Shown: positions 39,184 through 50,628 of the stretch, piece after piece
Layout of the letters: every line of letters starts with the position of its first letter
Position numbering within the stretch: the stretch's first letter is position 1
Origin: Pseudomonas tritici
GTDB lineage: Bacteria; Pseudomonadota; Gammaproteobacteria; Pseudomonadales; Pseudomonadaceae
DNA length: 64,000 nucleotides
NCBI RefSeq assembly: GCF_014268275.3
Contig: NZ_CP077084.1
Span: 1,922,001 to 1,986,000 of the forward strand
Direction: 5' to 3'
Position numbers and translations under genes: made by a program
The notes under the pieces: model-generated
What the model saw: the letters and a program-made list of their open reading frames with translations, nothing else
Databases searched by the model: none
What the model was told of the DNA's origin: nothing

Positions 39184-39204
39184 AGCCCGACATATCATCG
39201 GGCT
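39184..39204 (-). terminator. Intrinsic terminator reading on the minus strand
   Basis: AGCCCGA-CATATCA-TCGGGCT forms a 7-bp stem. Only the minus strand has a following T run (complement of ATAAAA at 39178–39183). It would terminate a transcript coming from the minus-strand ORF at 39282–39629. A second small hairpin (GGCCTG…CAGGCC, 39158–39177) is adjacent. Confidence 0.6.
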
Positions 39205-39281
39205 GGAGTTGGCCAGGCAGGCCGGTAATCTGTGTTTCCCGCGTCGGATGTTCATCCAGACGCGTTACGGTTGTCGCTAGC

Positions 39282-39629
39282 CTAGCGGCATATCCCGTTC
39301 TGTACAGCCTTTTCCCGAATGTTTTCTATTATTGATTCAGTGAATAGCTGAATATTGACGGGTCGCGGGCGTATGACTCGGGTTCTGAAATGACTGGAAA
39401 GTCGCGTTTTCCCTAGCCTTTCGAGCGATTGACAATTGCCCGGAATTGGATGAAGGTGGCGTACCCAAATCAAACGGGCGTATGAATTGAGCGTTTGTCT
39501 GTCAGACGACTCATACAGAATCCCGACTATCGCATTGGCGGGTGTGCCTGGCGGATTGGCGTGAACATTGACGAAATCATCAATGTCCCACCAGAGGCCA
39601 GCGTTCAATGTGTACTGTTCAGCTTCCAT
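39282..39629 (-). CDS. Possible 115-residue orphan protein upstream of fadB
   Basis: A 115-codon minus-strand frame fills most of the 480-base gap before fadB. The product (starts [20 protein letters not shown], ends [15 protein letters not shown]) matches no family I know. In favour: the gap is AT-richer than its surroundings, the residue mix looks protein-like (Trp, Asp and Ile rather than the Arg/Ala/Pro excess of antisense shadows), and a minus-strand terminator lies 78 bases beyond the stop. Against: there is no clear ribosome site before ATG 39629, it overlaps the region expected to hold the fadB promoter, and no homolog is known. It may be a recent gene, a fragment, or spurious. Confidence 0.35.
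   Translation of the reverse strand: MEAEQYTLNAGLWWDIDDFVNVHANPPGTPANAIVGILYESSDRQTLNSYARLIWVRHLHPIPGNCQSLERLGKTRLSSHFRTRVIRPRPVNIQLFTESIIENIREKAVQNGICR
39471..39497. promoter_or_regulatory. CAAACG…CGTTTG inverted repeat in fadB upstream region
   Basis: CAAACG (39471–39476) and CGTTTG (39492–39497) form an inverted repeat about 150 bases before fadB. The half-sites equal those of PsrA boxes, but the 15-base spacing is longer than the 2–4 bases of the known consensus, so a PsrA role is speculative. Confidence 0.3.
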
Positions 39630-39646
39630 ATCGTGGAGATCAGTTG

Positions 39647-42999
<3,353 letters not shown>

Positions 43000-43017
43000 G
43001 CGTTGGGTTGACGGAAG

Positions 43018-43048
43018 CCGGGGCCCAGTGCCCCGGTTTTTGTTTTTT
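43018..43048 (+). terminator. Intrinsic terminator of fadBA
   Basis: CCGGGGC-CCAGT-GCCCCGG (43018–43036) is a perfect 7-bp GC-rich stem followed by TTTTTGTTTTTT. It starts 19 bases after the fadA stop. Confidence 0.92.
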
Positions 43049-43096
43049 GGAATTTTTAATATTTTTTTTCAACACATTTTGTAAGAGGGCCAGAGC

Positions 43097-43333
43097 ATGA
43101 AAGTCGAACCAGGGCTCTACCAACATTATAAAGGTCCGCAGTACCGTGTTTTTAACGTGGCACGGCATTCCGAGACTGAAGAAGAAGTGGTGTTTTACCA
43201 AGCACTGTATGGCGATTACGGCTTTTGGGTGCGCCCATTGAGCATGTTCCTGGAGAGCGTCGAAGTTGACGGCGAGCAGGTCCCGCGCTTTGCTTTGGTC
43301 CAGGCCGAACCGAGTCTTTTTTCCGGGCAATAA
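43097..43333 (+). CDS. DUF1653 family protein
   Basis: This 78-residue protein is a single DUF1653 domain: GLYQHYKGPQYRVFNVARHS, EEVVFYQALYGDYGFWVRPL, and MFLESVEVDGEQVPRF. The fold is a small beta-barrel-like module of unknown function, often found near core genes. AGAGGG lies about ten bases before the ATG. It lies between the fadBA terminator and the topA promoter, so it is probably transcribed on its own. Confidence 0.85.
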   Translation: MKVEPGLYQHYKGPQYRVFNVARHSETEEEVVFYQALYGDYGFWVRPLSMFLESVEVDGEQVPRFALVQAEPSLFSGQ

Positions 43334-43358
43334 CGGCAGGTCGCGCAGAATGCTGCGC

Positions 43359-43387
43359 TTGACCTCATCTTGTTGCCACTATATATA
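43359..43387 (+). promoter_or_regulatory. Candidate sigma-70 promoter for topA
   Basis: TTGACC (43359–43364) and TATATA (43382–43387) are spaced by 17 bases, 60 bases before the topA ATG. The -10 region is AT-rich (ACTATATATAGCG), as expected for supercoiling-sensitive promoters; this is a pattern match only. Confidence 0.5.
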
Positions 43388-43447
43388 GCGTTGCCGCGAC
43401 AGGCGCCAACTGCCTTTCTCTTCTCGAATTCAGGAATTTTCCGATCC

Positions 43448-46069
43448 ATGGGCAAATCGCTGGTCATTGTGGAATCCCCGGCTAAGGCCAAGACCATCAA
43501 CAAGTACTTGGGCAACGAGTACGTGGTGAAGTCGAGTATCGGCCATATCCGAGACCTGCCCACCAGCGGTTCGGCTAGCGCCAGCAAGGAGCCTGCCGCC
43601 AAGCGCGGCAAGGCGGCCGCGGGCGAAGGTCCGGTGCTCACGCCTAAAGAGAAAGCGCGCAAGCAGCTGGTCTCGCGCATGGGTGTGGACCCGGATCATG
43701 GCTGGAAGGCCAAGTACGAAATCCTTCCGGGCAAGGAAAAGGTCATTGAGGAGCTGCGCCGGCTCGCCAAGGATGCTGACACCATCTATCTCGCGACGGA
43801 CTTGGACCGCGAAGGGGAAGCCATTGCCTGGCACCTGCGGGAAGCCATCGGCGGTGATGACAGCCGCTACAAGCGCGTGGTGTTCAACGAAATCACCAAG
43901 AAAGCCATCCAGGAAGCCTTCTCCAAGCCGGGCGAGCTGGATATCGACCGTGTCAACGCCCAGCAAGCGCGTCGTTTCCTCGACCGCGTCGTGGGTTACA
44001 TGGTCTCGCCGCTGTTGTGGGCCAAGATCGCCCGTGGCTTGTCCGCTGGCCGTGTGCAATCGGTTGCGGTAAAGCTGGTGGTGGAGCGTGAGCGCGAGAT
44101 CCGTGCGTTCAACCCCGAAGAGTACTGGGAAGTCCACGCCGACCTCGGCACCGCCAAGGGCGCCAATGTGCGCTTTGAAGTGGCCCGTGAGAAAGGCGAG
44201 GCCTTCAAGCCGCTGAACGAAGCCCAGGCCATGGCCGCGCTGGAAAAGCTCAAGGCTTCCAGCTACAGCATCGTCAAGCGTGAAGACAAACCGACCAGCA
44301 GCAAGCCGTCGGCACCGTTCATCACCTCCACCCTGCAGCAGGCCGCGAGCAACCGCCTGGGCTTTGGTGTGAAGAAAACCATGATGATGGCCCAGCGTCT
44401 GTACGAAGCCGGCTACATCACTTATATGCGTACGGACTCCACCAACCTGTCGCAAGACGCGGTGGCGATGGCGCGTACTTATATTGAAACGGAGTTCGGC
44501 AAGAAGTACCTGCCGGAGAAGCCGAACGTCTACAGCAGCAAGGAAGGCGCACAGGAGGCTCACGAAGCGATTCGTCCTTCCGACGCCAACACTGAGCCAA
44601 GCAAGCTGAGCGGCATGGAGCGTGACGCTGAGCGCCTCTACGAGCTGATCTGGCGCCAGTTCCTGGCGTGCCAGATGCTGCCGGCGCAATACCTGTCCAC
44701 CACCGTGAGCGTGGGCGCTGGTGACTTCGAGCTGCGTGCCAAGGGGCGTATCCTCAAGTTCGACGGCTATACCCGTGTAATGCCGCAGATCGCCAAGCCT
44801 GGCGATGACGATGTGCTGCCGGATATGGCTCAGGGCGATACGCTGAAGCTGATCAAGCTCGACCCGTCCCAGCACTTCACCAAGCCGCCGGCGCGTTATT
44901 CGGAAGCCAGCCTGGTGAAGGAGATGGAGAAGCGCGGTATCGGTCGTCCTTCGACCTATGCAGCGATCATCTCGACCATCCAGGACCGTGGCTACGTTGC
45001 GCTGCATAACCGTCGTTTCTACTCGGAAAAGATGGGCGATATCGTCACTGAGCGCCTGTCCGAGAGCTTCTCGAACCTCATGGACTATGGCTTCACCGCC
45101 GGCATGGAAGAGAACCTCGATGACGTGGCCCAGGGCGAGCGCGACTGGAAAAATGTGCTGGACGAGTTTTACGGCGACTTCAAGAAGAAGCTTGAAGTAG
45201 CAGAAAGCCCTGAGAGCGGCATGCGCGCCAACCAGCCGGTGATGACCGACATCCCGTGCCTGACCTGCGGCCGCCCGATGCAAATTCGTACGGCGTCCAC
45301 CGGCGTGTTCCTCGGTTGCTCGGGCTACAGCCTGCCGCCGAAAGAACGCTGCAAGGCCACCGTTAACCTGGTACCAGGTGATGAAATCGCGGCCGACGAT
45401 GAGGGTGAATCCGAGTCGTTGGTACTGCGTGGCAAGCACCGTTGCCCGATCTGCAGCACGGCGATGGACGCCTACCTGCTGGACGAAAAGCACAAGCTGC
45501 ACATCTGCGGTAACAACCCGGATTGCAACGGCTACGAGATCGAAGAGGGCACTTACCGCATCAAGGGCTACGAGGGTCCGAGCCTGGAATGCGACAAGTG
45601 CGGCAGCGAGATGCAGCTCAAGACCGGCCGTTTCGGCAAGTTCTTCGGTTGCACCAACCCGACCTGTAAGAACACCCGCAAACTGCTGAAAAGCGGTGAC
45701 GCGGCGCCGCCGAAGATGGACCCGGTGAAGATGCCTGAGCTCAAGTGCGAGAAGGTCAACGACACCTACATCCTGCGTGACGGCGCTTCGGGGCTGTTCC
45801 TGGCTGCCAGCCAGTTCCCGAAAAACCGCGAGACCCGTGCGCCGCTGGTGCTGGAAATTGTGCCGCACAAGGATGAGATCGACCCTAAGTACCACTTCCT
45901 GTGTGAAGCGCCGAAGAAGGACCCGGATGGTCGCCCAGCCGTGATCCGCTACAGCCGCAAGACCAAGGAGCAGTATGTGCAGTCGGAAGTGGACGGCAAG
46001 CCTACCGGCTGGAAAGCGTTCTACGACGGCGGCAAGTGGAAGGTCGAAGACAAGCGCCAGGGCGCTTGA
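43448..46069 (+). CDS. topA: DNA topoisomerase I
   Basis: This type IA topoisomerase relaxes negative supercoils. It has 873 residues. The Toprim domain begins [19 protein letters not shown] and has the metal-binding [13 protein letters not shown]. The active-site Tyr is in [18 protein letters not shown]. Three C-terminal zinc-ribbon units follow: CLTCGRP…CSGY…C, CPICSTA…CGNNPDC and CDKCGSE…CTNPTC, about residues 600–760. ATG 43448 fits the family start [12 protein letters not shown] promoter with a TATATA box and a terminator at 46091–46120 frame the gene. Confidence 0.96.
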   Translation: MGKSLVIVESPAKAKTINKYLGNEYVVKSSIGHIRDLPTSGSASASKEPAAKRGKAAAGEGPVLTPKEKARKQLVSRMGVDPDHGWKAKYEILPGKEKVIEELRRLAKDADTIYLATDLDREGEAIAWHLREAIGGDDSRYKRVVFNEITKKAIQEAFSKPGELDIDRVNAQQARRFLDRVVGYMVSPLLWAKIARGLSAGRVQSVAVKLVVEREREIRAFNPEEYWEVHADLGTAKGANVRFEVAREKGEAFKPLNEAQAMAALEKLKASSYSIVKREDKPTSSKPSAPFITSTLQQAASNRLGFGVKKTMMMAQRLYEAGYITYMRTDSTNLSQDAVAMARTYIETEFGKKYLPEKPNVYSSKEGAQEAHEAIRPSDANTEPSKLSGMERDAERLYELIWRQFLACQMLPAQYLSTTVSVGAGDFELRAKGRILKFDGYTRVMPQIAKPGDDDVLPDMAQGDTLKLIKLDPSQHFTKPPARYSEASLVKEMEKRGIGRPSTYAAIISTIQDRGYVALHNRRFYSEKMGDIVTERLSESFSNLMDYGFTAGMEENLDDVAQGERDWKNVLDEFYGDFKKKLEVAESPESGMRANQPVMTDIPCLTCGRPMQIRTASTGVFLGCSGYSLPPKERCKATVNLVPGDEIAADDEGESESLVLRGKHRCPICSTAMDAYLLDEKHKLHICGNNPDCNGYEIEEGTYRIKGYEGPSLECDKCGSEMQLKTGRFGKFFGCTNPTCKNTRKLLKSGDAAPPKMDPVKMPELKCEKVNDTYILRDGASGLFLAASQFPKNRETRAPLVLEIVPHKDEIDPKYHFLCEAPKKDPDGRPAVIRYSRKTKEQYVQSEVDGKPTGWKAFYDGGKWKVEDKRQGA

Positions 46070-46090
46070 TCGACTGATCCGCTAAATACC

Positions 46091-46120
46091 AAGGCCGCCT
46101 GCACAGGCGGCCTTTTTTTT
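46091..46120 (+). terminator. Intrinsic terminator of topA
   Basis: AAGGCCGCCTG-CA-CAGGCGGCCTT is a perfect 11-bp stem running directly into TTTTTTTT, 21 bases after the topA stop. Confidence 0.95.
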
Positions 46121-46195
46121 GCGCTTGCAGTGCGCTCGGCTGATCCGTAACACTGTTAAGCCAGCATCACGCTTATTCGTTGTGGAGACTGCCGC

Positions 46196-46717
46196 ATGGC
46201 CAACGAACTCTATACCCGTACCAATCAGAAAATTTACTTTGCGGGTTTGTCCCTGGAAGCCCTTGGCCGCGCCGAGGAAGGGAAGGAGATGAATGCCATT
46301 GCGCTCGTTCAGGCGGGGCGTGAAGCCGCGTTGTTCCACCTTTACGGTGCCTTGTTGGGGCTGTGCCATGAAATCGCCGGGTTTTACCGTCTGCCCCAGG
46401 CCGGTTCGCCGCGCGCAGAAATGATCATTAACCGCGACGTGCTCGACACAATGGCGATCCCTGAACTGGCTGAGCTGGTGGAAATGGCGCAAAGCCCCGA
46501 CAGCTGGATCGCGCGTTTGCTCAAGGCGCATGCCGACATGTTCCAGCCGCCGCGTGTTCCCCACGTGCCCAAGGGTGACGTGACCCAGCCGCTGATCGTG
46601 GCAGTGGCGGTTGAAGACGACGAACCCAAGCCGTTGAGCCGGGAAGAGTTGGAAGGCTGGCGCCAGGAGCTGAAAAAACTGGCGCTGCGCTATCGCGAAG
46701 GCCTGAACGAGTGCTGA
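46196..46717 (+). CDS. DUF6586 family protein
   Basis: The 173-residue protein is mostly helical and belongs to a conserved pseudomonad family (DUF6586) of unknown role. It opens MANELYTRTNQKIYFAGLSL, has a helical block EAALFHLYGALLGLCHEIAG and an acidic-to-basic tail (EDDEPKPLSREELEGWRQEL). It has no signal peptide, membrane helix or catalytic motif. GTGGAGA precedes the ATG. It lies between topA and a 77-residue conserved gene on the same strand. Confidence 0.8.
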   Translation: MANELYTRTNQKIYFAGLSLEALGRAEEGKEMNAIALVQAGREAALFHLYGALLGLCHEIAGFYRLPQAGSPRAEMIINRDVLDTMAIPELAELVEMAQSPDSWIARLLKAHADMFQPPRVPHVPKGDVTQPLIVAVAVEDDEPKPLSREELEGWRQELKKLALRYREGLNEC

Positions 46718-46744
46718 GAGGACGTTGCTGAAGTATGCCGATCA

Positions 46745-46778
46745 AAATATGGGAGCGTTGAACCGCCGTTCCCACATT
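46745..46778. repeat. Degenerate REP remnant
   Basis: ATATGGGAGCG and TTCCCACATT flank a short interior (GAACCGCC), resembling the ends of a class 1 REPIN whose middle has been lost. Confidence 0.4.
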
Positions 46779-46893
46779 CGAATCGAGTCAGCTGCGCACC
46801 GTTCATCAAGCCGTAAAGAAACCTGTCCAGATCGTCAGCGGGGTTGGGTGGATGACTGATATAATTCCCGTCTTTCGTGGAGAACAGACTTTT

Positions 46894-47127
46894 ATGCCGA
46901 CGTCCTTTCTGGAAATTGTTGAGTTGCCTGACGGCCGAATCGAGCTGCGCCGGGCTGAGGACGAAGGTTCTCTGGTTATTCTGGATTTTTCCGAGGACGC
47001 CAAGGTGTTCCTGCAGGGCCAGCATGTGGAAGTGGCTAAAGCCATGTTGAGCGTGGGTGTACAGATGGCAGGTCGCTTGGCTGAAGGTGAACCGGAGAAA
47101 GAAGATGGGCCGCGGGTGCTTCACTGA
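46894..47127 (+). CDS. Small conserved protein, function unknown
   Basis: The 77-residue protein (MPTSFLEIVELPDGRIELRR, then DEGSLVILDFSEDAKVFLQG and an amphipathic helix HVEVAKAMLSVGVQMAGRL) is conserved at this site in pseudomonads as I recall. No catalytic motif is seen; the first half should be a small beta-sheet. ATG 46894 fits the family N-terminus. An in-frame ATG at 46852 would add 14 residues; GTGGAGA at 46877 lies between the two and favours the downstream start. Confidence 0.75.
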   Translation: MPTSFLEIVELPDGRIELRRAEDEGSLVILDFSEDAKVFLQGQHVEVAKAMLSVGVQMAGRLAEGEPEKEDGPRVLH

Positions 47128-47170
47128 GTTGTAGTGATCGGGCTTGTGGAATCGTCGCACCGCCCGCGCC

Positions 47171-47252
47171 GGGCTGCGAAGCGGCCCTAACTAGATTGAT
47201 GCGGTACATCAGGCAAACCACGATGCCTGGTTTTGGGACTGCTTCGCAGCCC
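47171..47252. repeat. Class 3 REP palindrome
   Basis: GGGCTGCGAAGCGGCCC (left) and GGGACTGCTTCGCAGCCC (right) form a 12-bp GGGCTGCGAAGC arm pair around a 58-base interior. It shares no sequence with the GTGGGAG or GTAGCAGCTG classes. It lies between the convergent 77-residue gene and sulA. A further half-site CGAGCAGGCTCGCTCG follows. Confidence 0.7.
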
Positions 47253-47316
47253 AGCCCAGCGCGAGCAGGCTCGCTCGCCACAGTAAGCCCGATCTCCACA
47301 GGCCAGGCCTGTGGTT

Positions 47317-47790
47317 TTATCCCAGTCGAATATTCAAGCTCTGCGCATCGCCAACGCGTGCCGCACTGATCAACTGTTGCTTGGCGGTAGCGTTCAACGG
47401 ATTCAACCAGCTCACCACCGTATGGCTACGGCCCAGGCGCAAGGCTTCGCAGGTCAACTGCTGGGCACTTTGCGCACCGCGCGGTTGCAGTAACAGGATG
47501 CGCTCGCGGTTGAGGCCGGCGTCCCGCAACCAGGCCTGGGTCAGGCTGGCCGGCGGAGCGATCAGCGTCAGCCAGCGGGCATCCTGCTCTTCGCTCAATT
47601 CGCGCAGGATCGGCGCCAGCAGGCTCAGGCAACTCCCCGCCGCACCGCGCAACGACAATTCACTGAACGCCTCAGGCTCTGCGCTCCAAGGCGCCTCGAC
47701 CGTTTCCTTGAGGATGGGCGCAAGGGGTTGGGCCATGAAGGCCTCGAACAGCGACAGTTGTGTGTGTTGTGGGGTGTGAATGAGCTGCAT
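47317..47790 (-). CDS. sulA: SOS cell-division inhibitor SulA
   Basis: SulA binds FtsZ and halts division during DNA damage. The 157-residue protein matches pseudomonad SulA: FSELSLRGAAGSCLSLLAPI, WLTLIAPPASLTQAWLRDAG, ILLLQPRGAQSAQQL and HTVVSWLNPLN. It starts 11 bases downstream of the lexA stop and has no promoter gap of its own, so it should be induced together with lexA from the SOS-box promoter at 48420–48471. Confidence 0.9.
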   Translation of the reverse strand: MQLIHTPQHTQLSLFEAFMAQPLAPILKETVEAPWSAEPEAFSELSLRGAAGSCLSLLAPILRELSEEQDARWLTLIAPPASLTQAWLRDAGLNRERILLLQPRGAQSAQQLTCEALRLGRSHTVVSWLNPLNATAKQQLISAARVGDAQSLNIRLG

Positions 47791-47800
47791 GATGCCTCCT

Positions 47801-48409
47801 TTAGCGGCGAATGACGCCGACGCTCAAGCCTTCAATCACCAAGTCCTGATCTTTCAGGTTCACTTCAATCGGGGCGAACTCAGGGTTCTCGGCCAGGAGC
47901 CAGACCTTGCTGCCTTCGCGCTTGAAGCGTTTGACGGTGACTTCATCGCCGATACGGGCGACGACGATCTGGCCATTACGGGCTTCGCGGGTGGTGTGAA
48001 CGGCCAGCAGATCGCCGTCGAAGATGCCCACGTCCTTCATGCTCATGCCATGGACCCGCAACAGGTAATCGGCGCGAGGATGGAAGAAGGTCGGGTTGAT
48101 GTTGCAGGATTCCTCGACGTGCTGCTGCGCCAGGATTGGCGCGCCGGCGGCGACGCGACCGATGATCGGCAGGGTCGATTCGTCGGCCTTGGCTTCGAAG
48201 CCAGGGATACGAATACCGCGCGAGGCACCGGGGGTCATCTCGATCGCGCCTTTGCGAGCGAGGGCCTTAAGGTGTTCTTCGGCGGCGTTGGGGGACTTGA
48301 ACCCCAGTTCCAGCGCAATTTCCGCTCGTGTCGGCGGGTAGCCGTTGTCATCGAGGCAGCGCTTGATAAAAGCCAGAATCTCAGCTTGGCGTGGCGTCAG
48401 TTTTAGCAT
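47801..48409 (-). CDS. lexA: LexA repressor
   Basis: LexA is the SOS regulon repressor and a self-cleaving serine protease. It has 202 residues. The winged HTH covers residues 1–65 ([40 protein letters not shown]). Cleavage would fall between Ala88 and Gly89 (RVAAGAP). The catalytic pair is Ser123 in GMSMKDVG and Lys160 in [11 protein letters not shown]. Two SOS boxes overlap its promoter, giving autoregulation. sulA follows in the same transcript and psrA is divergent. Confidence 0.96.
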   Translation of the reverse strand: MLKLTPRQAEILAFIKRCLDDNGYPPTRAEIALELGFKSPNAAEEHLKALARKGAIEMTPGASRGIRIPGFEAKADESTLPIIGRVAAGAPILAQQHVEESCNINPTFFHPRADYLLRVHGMSMKDVGIFDGDLLAVHTTREARNGQIVVARIGDEVTVKRFKREGSKVWLLAENPEFAPIEVNLKDQDLVIEGLSVGVIRR

Positions 48410-48419
48410 GTTGATCGCT

Positions 48420-48435
48420 CTGTCTTTTTATACAG
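48420..48435. promoter_or_regulatory. LexA operator (SOS box), perfect
   Basis: CTGT-CTTTTTAT-ACAG matches the gamma-proteobacterial SOS consensus CTGT-N8-ACAG exactly. It lies ten bases before the lexA start on the minus strand, just downstream of the -10. Confidence 0.88.
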
Positions 48436-48438
48436 TGA

Positions 48439-48454
48439 CTGGGATTATATACAG
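48439..48454. promoter_or_regulatory. LexA operator (SOS box), one mismatch
   Basis: CTGG-GATTATAT-ACAG differs from the CTGT-N8-ACAG consensus at one position and covers the -10 hexamer of the lexA promoter. Confidence 0.78.
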
Positions 48455-48471
48455 TGGACTGCGCTTGGCAA
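48444..48471 (-). promoter_or_regulatory. lexA–sulA promoter
   Basis: On the minus strand TTGCCA (48471–48466) and TATAAT (48449–48444) are spaced by 16 bases, a near-consensus sigma-70 promoter with both SOS boxes overlapping or adjoining the -10. Confidence 0.75.
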
Positions 48472-48613
48472 TCATCCTTTTCTATCACTCCGCTGGACGG
48501 TCATCGGACATGCTTCCTACAAAGCAGAGATAGCGCTGCCTACAGACCGATAGGGATGTGATTAAATAGCGATGAAAGACATGACTGCCCGGCCGGAAAG
48601 CGAACCCGCAGGC

Positions 48614-48642
48614 TTGACAAGACACAATCTGAAACGTATGTT
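48614..48642 (+). promoter_or_regulatory. psrA promoter
   Basis: TTGACA (48614–48619) and TATGTT (48637–48642) are spaced by 17 bases, a consensus -35 with a fair -10, about 30 bases before the psrA start. The PsrA-type palindromes overlap the -10. Confidence 0.72.
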
Positions 48643-48657
48643 TCAAACAAGTGTTTG
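48631..48657. promoter_or_regulatory. Tandem PsrA-type operator boxes
   Basis: GAAACGTATGTTTC (48631–48644) and CAAACAAGTGTTTG (48644–48657) both fit the published PsrA consensus (G/C)AAAC-N2–4-GTTT(G/C) and share one base. They cover the psrA -10 and the transcription start. Confidence 0.82.
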
Positions 48658-48672
48658 TCAGGCGGAGTAGCC

Positions 48673-49380
48673 ATGGCCCAGTCGGAAACCGTTGAACGCA
48701 TTCTCGATGCTGCCGAGCAATTGTTCGCGGAAAAAGGATTTGCTGAAACTTCATTGCGGCTGATTACCAGCAAGGCTGGGGTCAACCTCGCTGCAGTGAA
48801 TTACCATTTCGGCTCGAAAAAGGCCCTGATCCAGGCGGTGTTCTCACGCTTCCTGGGGCCGTTCTGCGCCAGCCTCGACCGTGAGCTGGAGCGCCGCCAG
48901 GCCAAGGCTGATCACAAGCCTACCCTCGAAGACCTGCTGGAAATCCTGGTTGAACAAGCCCTGGTGGTTCAACCGCGCAGCGGCAACGACCTGTCGATCT
49001 TCATGCGGCTGCTGGGCCTGGCGTTCAGCCAGAGCCAGGGTCACTTGCGGCGTTATCTGGAAGACATGTACGGCAAGGTATTTCGTCGCTATATGTTGCT
49101 GGTCAACGAGGCCGCCCCGCGCATTCCGCCCATCGAACTGTTCTGGCGCGTGCACTTCATGCTCGGTGCCGCAGCGTTCAGCATGTCCGGGATCAAGGCA
49201 TTGCGGGCTATTGCCGAGACCGATTTCGGCGTCAACACCTCCATCGAACAGGTCATGCGCCTGATGGTGCCATTTCTCGCTGCCGGCATGCGTGCCGAAA
49301 CCGGCGTGACCGACCCGACCATGGCCGCCGCCCAATTGCGTCCGCGCAGTAAAACCACGCCGGCTGTCGCCAAGGTTTGA
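48673..49380 (+). CDS. psrA: TetR-family regulator PsrA
   Basis: PsrA is a fatty-acid-sensing TetR regulator that activates rpoS and represses fadBA in pseudomonads. It has 235 residues: an N-terminal HTH (ERILDAAEQLFAEKGFAETS; AGVNLAAVNYHFGSKKALIQ) and a C-terminal ligand domain. GGAG five bases before ATG 48673 sets the start; the frame is open six codons further upstream. It lies divergent from lexA with its own promoter and tandem PsrA-type boxes (autorepression), and its likely target fadBA is 7 kb upstream in the window. Confidence 0.93.
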   Translation: MAQSETVERILDAAEQLFAEKGFAETSLRLITSKAGVNLAAVNYHFGSKKALIQAVFSRFLGPFCASLDRELERRQAKADHKPTLEDLLEILVEQALVVQPRSGNDLSIFMRLLGLAFSQSQGHLRRYLEDMYGKVFRRYMLLVNEAAPRIPPIELFWRVHFMLGAAAFSMSGIKALRAIAETDFGVNTSIEQVMRLMVPFLAAGMRAETGVTDPTMAAAQLRPRSKTTPAVAKV

Positions 49381-49524
49381 CCGCCCCGGGTGTGCGAGGC
49401 CGCTTGCATCCGCTAAGCTAGCCGCCATGCCGATTTCAGCTATTTATTCGCAACCCGTTGTGCTCAACGCGCCATTCGCGCCGCGTGAGGGCAACGGGTT
49501 GCGCGCGTTATTTAAGGAAGGTTT

Positions 49525-50535
49525 ATGACTGCTGCCCTGCAAGGTTCTTTGATGGTCGACGTTGCCGGTACCTGGCTGACGGCCGAGGACCGCCACCTGC
49601 TGCGCCAGCCTGAAGTGGGCGGCCTGATCATTTTCGCGCGCAATATCGAGCATCCGCGCCAGGTGCGTGAGTTGAGCGAGGCAATTCGTGCCGTGCGCCC
49701 GGATCTGCTGCTGGCAGTCGATCAGGAAGGCGGTCGTGTACAGCGCCTGCGCCAGGGTTTTGTGCGCCTGCCGGCCATGCGTGCGTTGGCGGATAACCCG
49801 AATGCCGAGTACCTGGCCGAGCAGTGCGGCTGGGTCATGGCGACTGAAGTACTGGCCGTGGGCCTGGACCTGAGCTTCGCCCCGGTGCTCGACCTGGACT
49901 ACCAACGCAGCGCCGTCGTCGGCACCCGTTCCTTCGAAGGCGACCCCGAGCGCGCCGCCGTGCTGGCCGGTGCCTTTATCCGTGGCATGAACAGCGCCGG
50001 CATGGCTGCCACAGGCAAACACTTCCCGGGCCACGGTTGGGCTGAGGCCGATTCACACGTGGCGATTCCCAATGACGAACGTAGCTTGGAAGAGATTCGC
50101 GCGAATGACCTAGTGCCGTTCGCGCGCCTGAGCACGCAGTTGGCGGCGGTGATGCCGGCGCATGTTATTTACCCGCAGGTTGACGCTCAGCCAGCTGGCT
50201 TTTCGCGTCGATGGTTGCAGGATATTCTGCGCGGTGAATTGCAGTTCGATGGGGTGATTTTCAGCGATGACCTGTCGATGGCCGGTGCACATGTGGTCGG
50301 TGACGCGGCCAGCCGGATTGAAGCCGCGTTGACGGCTGGTTGTGATATGGGGCTGGTGTGCAATGATCGGGCGGCGGCTGAGTTGGCACTGACCGCTGCT
50401 CAGCGGATGAAGGTCACCCCATCGGCGCGCATTGCGCGGATGCGGGGGCAGGCGATTGCTTCGACGGATTACAAGCAGGATCCGCGGTGGTTGGCGGCGC
50501 TTACCGCGTTGCGGGATGCTCAGTTGGTCGGCTGA
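49525..50535 (+). CDS. nagZ: Beta-N-acetylhexosaminidase NagZ
   Basis: This cytoplasmic glycoside hydrolase family 3 enzyme removes GlcNAc from anhydromuropeptides during cell-wall recycling, influencing ampC induction. The 336-residue protein has LLLAVDQEGGRVQRL, the KHFPGHGWAEADSHVAIP loop with catalytic His, and FSDDLSMAGAHVV with the nucleophile Asp. AAGGAAGG precedes the ATG. It completes a cell-wall turnover theme with slt in this window. A REP palindrome follows the stop. Confidence 0.94.
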   Translation: MTAALQGSLMVDVAGTWLTAEDRHLLRQPEVGGLIIFARNIEHPRQVRELSEAIRAVRPDLLLAVDQEGGRVQRLRQGFVRLPAMRALADNPNAEYLAEQCGWVMATEVLAVGLDLSFAPVLDLDYQRSAVVGTRSFEGDPERAAVLAGAFIRGMNSAGMAATGKHFPGHGWAEADSHVAIPNDERSLEEIRANDLVPFARLSTQLAAVMPAHVIYPQVDAQPAGFSRRWLQDILRGELQFDGVIFSDDLSMAGAHVVGDAASRIEAALTAGCDMGLVCNDRAAAELALTAAQRMKVTPSARIARMRGQAIASTDYKQDPRWLAALTALRDAQLVG

Positions 50536-50549
50536 AAACCGCGTCGCGG

Positions 50550-50617
50550 CTATCGCAGGCAAGCCAGCTCCCACATGGGAATGCGTTCCAAGGTGGGAGC
50601 TGGCTTGCCTGCGATAG
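50550..50617. repeat. Inverted-geometry REP pair, class 1
   Basis: CTATCGCAGGCAAGCCAGCT…CCCAC and its exact complement (25 bp) enclose an 18-base loop with GTGGGAG ends inward. It separates the convergent nagZ and helicase genes. Confidence 0.87.
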
Positions 50618-50628
50618 CGGTCTAACCG

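Noticed and set aside
43430..45895. 821-codon minus-strand frame antisense to topA
   Set aside because: topA is unmistakable on the plus strand, and the antisense product is low-complexity His/Val/Gln/Arg-rich with no motif.
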